Of a stretch of 64,000 nucleotides of DNA, positions 55,037-64,000 are shown in pieces; the stretch's first letter is position 1, and each line of letters begins with the position of its first letter. Origin of the DNA: Kutzneria buriramensis (lineage in GTDB: Bacteria; Actinomycetota; Actinomycetes; Mycobacteriales; Pseudonocardiaceae). The stretch lies in NCBI RefSeq assembly GCF_003387475.1, contig NZ_QUNO01000002.1:620001-684000 (forward strand). Direction: 5' to 3'. A model generated the notes under the pieces. That model was not told the origin of the DNA, did not search any database, and saw nothing but the letters and a program-made list of their open reading frames with translations. The translations under genes were made by a program, and so were the position numbers.

Positions 55037-55924
55037 CAGCGACGGGTCGATGTCGGCGGGCGGCTCGCCGGCGCCCATCTCCGACGGGTCGTAGCCGGCG
55101 GGATACCCCGGGTAGGTACGGTTGCCGGGATCCCGGGCCAGCACGGAACGCCGCCGCGGCGGCAGCTCCCGGACCAGTGCGGACCGGGCCCGGACGCCGG
55201 CCTCGGACAGGGTGGTCAGCCAGCCGGGCGCCGCGGCGAAACCGAAGGCGTCCAACAGGGGGCGGTCCAGCAGCGACCGCAGCGCCGGCCGGATCGCGGG
55301 GCGCAGCGCGGGCGGGTACCACGAGCAGAACAGCTCCAGCGTGTACCGGCCGATGGCCGCGTTGTCGTCCGTGTACACGAAGTTCTGCCGCTCGTAGTCC
55401 ACATTGAACTGTTCGAACTCGGCATAGTCGGCGGGAATGTCGCGAATGGCCATCCGCGCGCCGACCGCGCGGTAGAAGTGGAAGGCGGCCAGGCGTTCCT
55501 GTGTGGACAGTCGCCGCCAGCCGAAGCGGTCGAGCCAGCGGATCGGCTCGAACACGAAGGTGGACAGCACGTACAGCATGTCCTCGCCTGCGATCCGGTA
55601 CCGCCCGTGGGCCCGGTTCACCGACCGCAGGGCGGCCTTGCCGCGCGGCGAGTCGTAGCCGTGCTCCATCATCTCGGCCATGAGCAGCGCGGTGTCGTCG
55701 TACCGGCGCTGCGGCCGCAGCTCGAACTCCCGGGTCGCGGCGAGCAGCCGCGAGATCGACGGCACGCAGTACGTCCGGAACAGGGCGAACTCCAGCGACC
55801 GCTGGTAGTCCCACGGGAACTCGAACCCGGCGGAGATCCGGTAGATCTCCTGGTGGTCACGCTCGGGGTCCAGCGCGAGGATGCGCCGGAGGTTGTCCCA
55901 GCGGCCGCCCGACCCGAGATCCAT
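55022..55924 (-). CDS. MpaB-like / DUF2236 oxygenase-family protein
   Basis: A 300-residue protein with the DUF2236 pattern: FALFRTYCVPSISRLLAATR, EMMEHGYDSPRGKAALRSVN-type segments with HGRYRIAGEDMLYVLSTFVF, and FHFYRAVGARMAIRDIPADY. Members include latex-clearing (rubber) oxygenases and MpaB, which use a heme-like centre; heme ligands are not obvious here. It lies 4 bp after the LLM gene and is in that operon. Confidence 0.8.
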   Translation of the reverse strand: MDLGSGGRWDNLRRILALDPERDHQEIYRISAGFEFPWDYQRSLEFALFRTYCVPSISRLLAATREFELRPQRRYDDTALLMAEMMEHGYDSPRGKAALRSVNRAHGRYRIAGEDMLYVLSTFVFEPIRWLDRFGWRRLSTQERLAAFHFYRAVGARMAIRDIPADYAEFEQFNVDYERQNFVYTDDNAAIGRYTLELFCSWYPPALRPAIRPALRSLLDRPLLDAFGFAAAPGWLTTLSEAGVRARSALVRELPPRRRSVLARDPGNRTYPGYPAGYDPSEMGAGEPPADIDPSLLRRT

Positions 55925-55928
55925 GGTG

Positions 55929-56945
55929 TCAGCCCAGCCACTCGCGCAGCGTGCGCACGTCCCCGATCGGGTCCGGCCCGACGGGCGTCACGTTCAGCAT
56001 CGTCACGCCGGCCGCCCGGTACGCCTCGACCCGCTCCTTGACGTGCCCGGCCGGCCCGACCAGCGAGCTGAGCTCCAGGAACTCGGCCGGCACCGCGGCG
56101 GCGGCCTCGTCCTTGCGCCCGGCCAGGTACAGGTCCTGGATGGTCCGCGCCTCGTCCTCGTAGCCGTACCGGCGCATGAGGTCGTTGTAGAAATTGCGGT
56201 CCCGCGCGCCCATACCGCCGACGTAGAGCGCGACCATCGGCCGGGCCCATTCGCGCATCGCCGTCACGTCGTCGCCGATCGCCAGCAGACCGCCGGCGAC
56301 CACGTCCAGCGGCGGCAGGGCGGCGTCGCGCTTGGCGGCGCCGGCGGCCAGCGCGGAACCCCACACGTCGGCGGCCTTCTCCGGCAGGAACAGGGTCGGC
56401 AGCCAGCCGTCGGCGATCTCGGCCGTGAGCTGCACGTTCTTGTCGCCCAGCGAGGCCAGGTAGATCGGGATCGAGTCCCGCACCGGCTTGGTGAGCATCT
56501 TCAGCGGCTTGCCCAGGCCGTCCGGCAGCGGCAGCCGGTAGATGCCGTCGTGGCTGATCACCTCGCGGCGCCAGATGCGCCGGCACAGGTCGACGACCTC
56601 GCGGGTGCGGCCCAGCGGCCGGTCGTAGCGGACGCCGTGCCAGCCCTCGATCACCTGCGGCCCGGACGCACCGAGCCCGAGCAGGGCACGCCCGCCGGAC
56701 ACGGCGTCCAGACCGGCGGCGGTCTGCGCGATCAGGGACGGGGTTCGGGTGTAGATCGGCAGGATCGCGGAGCCGATGAGCAGCCGCTCGGTGCGCGCCG
56801 CGAGGTAGCCCATCAGCGTCGGCGAGTCGAAGCCGTAGGCCTCGGCCACCCACACCGCGTCCAGGCCGGCCTGCTCCAGGGCGACCACCTGCTCGATGAG
56901 CTGCCTGGCGTCGCCGGCGTACTGCAGGGGCACGCTGAGCCGCAT
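55929..56945 (-). CDS. LLM-class (F420-dependent) oxidoreductase
   Basis: A 338-residue luciferase-like protein. VWVAEAYGFDSPTLMGYLAA and GRALLGLGASGPQVIEGWHG are typical of mycobacterial F420-dependent members. It probably reduces or oxidises a lipid-like or aromatic acyl compound. A GAGGAGG ribosome-binding site precedes ATG 56945. It is divergent from a GntR gene. Confidence 0.85.
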   Translation of the reverse strand: MRLSVPLQYAGDARQLIEQVVALEQAGLDAVWVAEAYGFDSPTLMGYLAARTERLLIGSAILPIYTRTPSLIAQTAAGLDAVSGGRALLGLGASGPQVIEGWHGVRYDRPLGRTREVVDLCRRIWRREVISHDGIYRLPLPDGLGKPLKMLTKPVRDSIPIYLASLGDKNVQLTAEIADGWLPTLFLPEKAADVWGSALAAGAAKRDAALPPLDVVAGGLLAIGDDVTAMREWARPMVALYVGGMGARDRNFYNDLMRRYGYEDEARTIQDLYLAGRKDEAAAAVPAEFLELSSLVGPAGHVKERVEAYRAAGVTMLNVTPVGPDPIGDVRTLREWLG

Positions 56946-56971
56946 GTCCGACCTCCTCGGGGTGGCGGACA

Positions 56972-56977
56972 TATAAT
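56972..56977 (+). promoter_or_regulatory. Perfect TATAAT -10 box for a leaderless gntR transcript
   Basis: TATAAT ends eight bases before the ATG at 56985, so transcription would start at or next to the start codon. The surrounding AT-rich ACATATAATATATCTTATGG also holds a CATA...TATG inverted repeat that could be the GntR operator for both divergent genes. Confidence 0.6.
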
Positions 56978-56984
56978 ATATCTT

Positions 56985-57647
56985 ATGGCCAGGTCCCTGT
57001 CGTCCCGTCCGCAGCTGTCCGACGAGGTCGCCGCGCACCTGCGTGAGGCGATCATGTCCGGCGCGCTGCAACCCGGGCAGTTCGTCCGCCTCGACGCCGT
57101 CGCCGCCGAGCTGGGCGTGAGCGTCACGCCGGTCCGCGAGGCGCTGCTGGCGCTGCGCGGCGAGGACATGGTGGAGCTGGAGCCGCGGCGCGGCTTCGTG
57201 GTCAGCCCGCTCTCCCGCCGGGACGTCAAGGACATGTTCGGGCTCCAAGCCGACCTGGCCGCCCAGCTGGTCGGGCGGGCCGCCGAGCGGATCACCGACG
57301 AGCAGCTGGCGCACGTCGAGCGGGTCGCCGCCGAGCTGGCCGCCGCCGCGGGCCACCAGGAGCTGTCCACGCTGGAGTACGAGTTCCACCGCCTGATCAA
57401 CAAGGCCGCCGGCTCGCGCAAACTGGCCCGGTTCCTGGACATGGCGACCCGCTACACGCCGGCCCGGGTGTACACCGGCGACCCGGAATGGCGGGTCCAG
57501 GTCGTCGCCGACCACGCCGCCATCCTCGACGCGCTGCGCGCCCGGGACGTCGGCGCGGCCCGCGAGGCGGTGTTCCGGCATGTCAAGGACGGTGAACGCC
57601 GTTTGCTGCGGCACCTGGACGCGGTCGGCATGTGGCCGACAAGGTGA
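56985..57647 (+). CDS. GntR-family (FadR-type) regulator of the catabolic cluster
   Basis: A 220-residue regulator with a winged helix (LREAIMSGALQPGQFVRLDA; ELGVSVTPVREALLALRGED) and an FCD domain (YEFHRLINKAAGSRKLARFL). It is divergent from the LLM/MpaB operon and close to the acyl-CoA ligase operon, so it is their likely repressor with an acyl or aromatic ligand. No ribosome-binding site is seen, in line with a leaderless transcript. Confidence 0.88.
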   Translation: MARSLSSRPQLSDEVAAHLREAIMSGALQPGQFVRLDAVAAELGVSVTPVREALLALRGEDMVELEPRRGFVVSPLSRRDVKDMFGLQADLAAQLVGRAAERITDEQLAHVERVAAELAAAAGHQELSTLEYEFHRLINKAAGSRKLARFLDMATRYTPARVYTGDPEWRVQVVADHAAILDALRARDVGAAREAVFRHVKDGERRLLRHLDAVGMWPTR

Positions 57648-57792
57648 GCCACCCTCGCGGCGCGACACACCGGTTCCACATGCTGGGAGACCGGCCTTTC
57701 CGGTGGTAGGGCCGCCGCACCCTTGCGACGCGAGTGGGAGTGGCCGGACCTTCTGGTCGCACGCCAGCCGACTCCGGTAACCTTGTCGGCGA

Positions 57793-57862
57793 GGTCGAGA
57801 GGCGCTGCAACGGGCTCCGGGCCCGCCACGCTCGGCTTTGTTCCACGACGACAAGGGCGCCT
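57793..57862 (+). ncRNA. S-adenosylhomocysteine (SAH) riboswitch upstream of metH
   Basis: The segment GGTCGAGAGGCGCTGCAAC (57793-57811) aligns with the SAH riboswitch core. P1 forms between GGTCGAG (57793-57799) and CTCGGCT (57831-57837). The pseudoknot forms between AGGCGC (57800-57805) and GCGCCT (57857-57862). The pseudoknot strand overlaps a hairpin GCCTCCC/GGGAGGC (57859-57877) that hides the ribosome-binding site. SAH binding would free the site and turn metH on, the known direction for this class. Confidence 0.75.
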
Positions 57863-57881
57863 CCCGCGACGGGAGGCTGCT

Positions 57882-61484
<3,603 letters not shown>

Positions 61485-61507
61485 CCCCGGCGAGTCGCGC
61501 TCTGGGA

Positions 61508-61537
61508 CAGAGCGAATGCAGGTCTGAGGCAGACCCC
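61508..61537 (+). terminator. Tandem short hairpins after metH
   Basis: CGCTCTG-GGA-CAGAGCG and GGTCTG-AGG-CAGACC lie in a row about 25 bp after the metH stop. They resemble a tandem terminator and run into the GACCCCCGCGAGTC repeat. Confidence 0.5.
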
Positions 61538-61568
61538 CGCGAGTCCCGGTCAGCGTCACACCGAAATG
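61532..61568. repeat. GACCCCCGCGAGTCCCG dispersed element, copy 2
   Basis: This 37-bp block is nearly identical to 28714-28749. Its first 14 bases, GACCCCCGCGAGTC, recur exactly as the reverse complement at 62159-62172, so the VOC gene lies between an inverted pair. Confidence 0.6.
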
Positions 61569-61595
61569 CGGCTTCGGGCAGATGGCGACTGCCGG

Positions 61596-61979
61596 TCATC
61601 CCTGGTCGAAGCAGAGGCAGAAGGGGTGTCCGGCGGGGTCGAACATCACCCGGACGTTGTCCTGCGGCTGGTGCTCGGCCACGGCAGCGCCCAGGGCCAC
61701 CGCCTCTGCGACCGCCGACTCCAGGTCGGCGACCTGGAAGTCGAGGTGCATCATCGGGCGCTGCTCGCCGTCGACCGGCGGCCACACCGGCGCCCGATAG
61801 CCGTCGGCCTGCTGGAACACGAAGAACGGTCCCTGCGGGGAGGCGGCGACGATCGCCGTTCCCGGCTCCTCGTGTCCGACGTGCCACCCAAGGAGCTCGG
61901 CGTAGAACTTCGCCAGGCCACTGGGGTCCGGCGCCTCGATCGTCGTCCCCCACCACATGCCGTCCGTGCGCGATCTCAT
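61596..61979 (-). CDS. VOC (glyoxalase/bleomycin-resistance fold) family protein
   Basis: A 127-residue VOC protein: TTIEAPDPSGLAKFYAELLG at the start and MMHLDFQVADLESAVAEAVA in the second half. Metal ligands are partly conserved (H, H, E-like: MHLDFQ and HPFCLCF). The substrate is unknown. An inverted repeat CTGAAA-N5-TTTCAG (62003-62019) lies 24 bp before the start and may be an operator. Confidence 0.85.
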   Translation of the reverse strand: MRSRTDGMWWGTTIEAPDPSGLAKFYAELLGWHVGHEEPGTAIVAASPQGPFFVFQQADGYRAPVWPPVDGEQRPMMHLDFQVADLESAVAEAVALGAAVAEHQPQDNVRVMFDPAGHPFCLCFDQG

Positions 61980-62053
61980 GGCGGTAGCCTCGCACGATCT
62001 GCCTGAAACCGTATTTCAGTGTGTCTGTGCTTGTGCCGCGCGTTCCGCGCGGG

Positions 62054-62154
62054 GCGAGGTCGCCTCTAAGCCGGCCTCTTCCCTTGTCTCGGATCGATCG
62101 ATGAACAGACTCGATCGATCTGAGCCCGCGGTCCAGAGGCCGGCGCGACCTCGC
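62054..62154. repeat. 100-bp palindromic hairpin between VOC and NB-ARC genes
   Basis: Three nested arm pairs: GCGAGGTCGC (62054-62063) with GCGACCTCGC (62145-62154), GCCGGCCTCT (62070-62079) with AGAGGCCGGC (62135-62144), and GATCGATCGA (62092-62101) with TCGATCGATC (62111-62120). It may terminate the gene to its right, or be a mobile or repeated element. Confidence 0.7.
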
Positions 62155-62158
62155 GCGC

Positions 62159-62172
62159 GACTCGCGGGGGTC
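62159..62172. repeat. GACTCGCGGGGGTC, inverted match to 61532
   Basis: This is the exact reverse complement of GACCCCCGCGAGTC at 61532-61545. It overlaps the stop codon of the NB-ARC/TPR gene by two bases. Confidence 0.6.
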
Positions 62173-64000
62173 AGGGGTGGTCGGCGTCGAGGGCGGCCAG
62201 GGCCTCCTCGACGGCGGGGATGTCCTGGGACTCCAGGGCCGTCAGGATGGGGAGTGCGCGGCGGTAGGAATCGCGGGCGTCCGCGGGGCGACCGGCCCGC
62301 AGCTCCGCCAACGCCTTGCCCTGCAACGCATTGGCGATGCCGAAGCGGTCGTTGATGCCCTGCCGGGCCTGCACGGCCTGGTCGTAGTAGTCGATCGCGG
62401 CGACGTAGTCCCCGGCGGCGAAATGGATCTCCCCCAACAGGTGCAGCCCGGAACCGACACCGTGCTGGTAGCCGACGTCGTGCCACGCCGCCAACGTGAG
62501 CTGCCCGTACTCCAGCGCCTTCTCGTGGTCCCCCATGGCGTTGTACGCCGACGCGGTGCCCTGCAACGCCCACGCCCGGCCCCACGTGTTGCCGATCTCC
62601 TCGTACGCCTCGGCGGCGGTCCGCAGCGCCGCCATCGCCTCCGGCAGCTTGCCCATGCTGACGTAGGTGAGCCCGAGCGAGTTGTACGTGATGCCGACGA
62701 GCCACTTCTCCTCCGTCTGCGGGAAGAGCTCGATGGCCTGGTGGTAGTACGCCACCGCCTCGTCGTAGCGGCGCAGGTCGTTGGCCACGATGCCCAGCGA
62801 CGAGTACGCGGACGCCTGCCCGTTCACGTCGCCGTCCAGAACGGCGTGCTCCAGGGAGATCCGGAGCATCTCGTTCCACAGCTCCCATCGCTTGTTGTAC
62901 ACGTACCAGAAACTCGACATGGTCTGCGGCAGCCGCCACGCCACGGCGTGCTCGGAGATCTCCACCGCCCGCCGGATGGCCTCGACGAGATTGGTCTCCT
63001 CGGCCATGAACCACGCCCGCGCGTGCTCCGGATCGGGCTGCTCGGGGAAGGTCCAGTGCGCCGGCGGGTCGATGATGTTGTGCACGGGCTTGAACGCCAG
63101 CATCTGTCGGTCGGCCTTGTTGGCCGCGTGCATGTACCACCGCACGCCCCGTCGCGCGGCGGCATCCCGCTCGGCGGGAGTCTCGTCGCTGGTGGCCCGC
63201 TCCAGCGCGTACACCCGCAGCAGGTCGTGGAACTGGTACCGGCCGTCGGTGCGCAGCTCCAGCAGGTGCGCCCGCACGAGTTCGTCGAGCTGCGCCCGGG
63301 TGTCCTCCTCGGTCGCGTCGGCGAGCGCGCCGGCGGCGTGCCGGCTGACGTCGGGCCCGGCGTGCAGGCCGAGCAGCCGGAACAGGCGCTTGGCGGCCGG
63401 GCTCAGGGCGTCGTACGACCACGAGAACACCGCCCGCACGCTGGAGGCGGAGTCGTCGCCGGTGTCGAGGGCGTCCAGCCGGAAGTGGGCGTCCCTCAGC
63501 TCGTCCACGAACTGCGCCAGCGGCAGGTTCGGGCTGCACCACGCCCGCGCGCCGACGATGCTCAGCGCCAGCGGCAGCCCGGCGCACAGCCCCAGCAGCT
63601 CGTCGAACGCCTCCCGCTCCTCCTCGATCCGCTCCGGGCTCAGGTAGCTGGCCAGCAGCGCGGACGAGTCGATCTCGTCGAACAGGCCGAGCGTGAGCTG
63701 CCGACCGTCGCCGGTGGCGACGAGGCCGTCCAGGCGGTTGCGGCTGGTCACCAGCACCACGCAGCTCTGGTTGGCCGGCAGCAGCGGCGTGACCTGGTCG
63801 GTGGACATGGCGTTGTCCAGCACCATCAGCATCCGCCGGCCGGCGACCACGTTGCGGAGCATGACGCTGCGCTCGGCGGTGGTCTGCGGAATCTTCTCCG
63901 ACGGCACGCGGAACGCCGACAACAGCGTGTAAAGCGCGTCGTGCGGCGGCAGGGGTTTGTCGGCGACGTCGAATCCGCGCAGATTCAAATAGAGCTGGCC
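62171..64000 (-). CDS. NB-ARC (AfsR/SARP-like) regulator with TPR repeats (5' partial)
   Basis: The frame continues past the right edge, so the N-terminus is missing; any SARP or HTH domain is outside the window. The visible 609 or so codons show the STAND core: GQLYLNLRGFD, MLMVLDNAMSTDQVTPLLPA (Walker B), VVLVTSRNRLDGL, and GLCAGLPLALSIVGARAW. About six to seven TPRs follow in the second half (AYSSLGIVANDLRRYDEAVA; ALQGTASAYNAMGDHEKALE). Such proteins regulate secondary metabolism or stress in actinomycetes. Confidence 0.88.
   Translation of the reverse strand, partial: GQLYLNLRGFDVADKPLPPHDALYTLLSAFRVPSEKIPQTTAERSVMLRNVVAGRRMLMVLDNAMSTDQVTPLLPANQSCVVLVTSRNRLDGLVATGDGRQLTLGLFDEIDSSALLASYLSPERIEEEREAFDELLGLCAGLPLALSIVGARAWCSPNLPLAQFVDELRDAHFRLDALDTGDDSASSVRAVFSWSYDALSPAAKRLFRLLGLHAGPDVSRHAAGALADATEEDTRAQLDELVRAHLLELRTDGRYQFHDLLRVYALERATSDETPAERDAAARRGVRWYMHAANKADRQMLAFKPVHNIIDPPAHWTFPEQPDPEHARAWFMAEETNLVEAIRRAVEISEHAVAWRLPQTMSSFWYVYNKRWELWNEMLRISLEHAVLDGDVNGQASAYSSLGIVANDLRRYDEAVAYYHQAIELFPQTEEKWLVGITYNSLGLTYVSMGKLPEAMAALRTAAEAYEEIGNTWGRAWALQGTASAYNAMGDHEKALEYGQLTLAAWHDVGYQHGVGSGLHLLGEIHFAAGDYVAAIDYYDQAVQARQGINDRFGIANALQGKALAELRAGRPADARDSYRRALPILTALESQDIPAVEEALAALDADHP

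Noticed and set aside
57668-57705. Cobalamin riboswitch before metH, from a GGGAGACCGGCC segment like a B12 box
   Set aside because: The rest of the B12 riboswitch would have to lie inside gntR, and the segment is explained by a simple CACCGG/CCGGTG hairpin. The SAH riboswitch fits much better.

Overview
The window is high-GC DNA with actinomycete features: GTG and TTG starts, 4-bp ATGA/GTGA gene overlaps, BTAD-STAND and SARP-type regulators, a DUF222-HNH nuclease, an LCP protein, Rpf and UdgX homologues, and TTA leucine codons that are almost absent. The gene mix suggests a filamentous actinomycete, perhaps Pseudonocardiaceae (for example a Kutzneria or Amycolatopsis relative). That placement is inference. 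No rRNA, tRNA, CRISPR array, prophage or full insertion sequence was seen. Both edges cut through STAND-type regulators.

Layout. 0-9.3 kb holds a LuxR-STAND regulator, a degenerate sigma-like protein, membrane and hypothetical proteins, one frameshifted gene, a COG0523 metal-chaperone GTPase, a rifampin-phosphotransferase-like enzyme and a Mug glycosylase. 9.3-11.8 kb has divergent GH64 beta-1,3-glucanase and GH18 chitinase genes that share an intergenic region with a LacI-type operator and a DasR-type dre core. 11.8-13.5 kb has a DHFR-like and TetR divergent pair and an ABM protein. 13.5-24.5 kb is a complete soluble di-iron (propane-type) monooxygenase locus. It runs divergent Fis-type activator, small unknown ORF, prmA, prmB, prmC, prmD, amidohydrolase, MIP18-like protein, Zn-alcohol dehydrogenase and a dedicated GroEL, and ends in a strong hairpin terminator. 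Two TGTCTCA-N3-TGAGAC inverted repeats sit in its promoter region. The oxygenase would hydroxylate an alkane, ketone or phenol, the dehydrogenase would oxidise the alcohol, and the chaperonin would fold PrmA.

24.6-32.8 kb holds an Nramp transporter operon, an APC permease with an aminopeptidase-like hydrolase, a radical SAM/SPASM enzyme, a DUF2071 protein and an LCP protein. 32.8-34.2 kb is a two-gene cassette whose proteins carry RHIM-like (BASS3-type) amyloid-signalling motifs. It is the best candidate here for an undescribed cell-death or defence module. 34-44.9 kb holds a GNAT protein, an LLM flavin-monooxygenase and FMN-reductase duo, a giant BTAD-nSTAND-WD40 protein with 14 repeats, and an APC permease/nitrilase/GntR locus.

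44.9-47.5 kb is a DUF222-HNH nuclease flanked by two copies, in opposite orientation, of one 120-bp hairpin element, followed by a decayed C-rich repeat tract. 47.5-52.5 kb holds an aldo-keto reductase, UdgX, DoxX, an Rpf-like protein, an SRPBCC/phosphotransferase pair and an isolated ClpP. 52.6-57.6 kb looks like a CoA-ester catabolic cluster: nitronate-monooxygenase-like enzyme, acyl-CoA ligase, MpaB-like protein, LLM oxidoreductase and GntR. 57.8-61.5 kb is metH behind a convincing SAH riboswitch. The right end has a VOC protein, a large palindromic hairpin and an NB-ARC/TPR regulator cut by the window edge.
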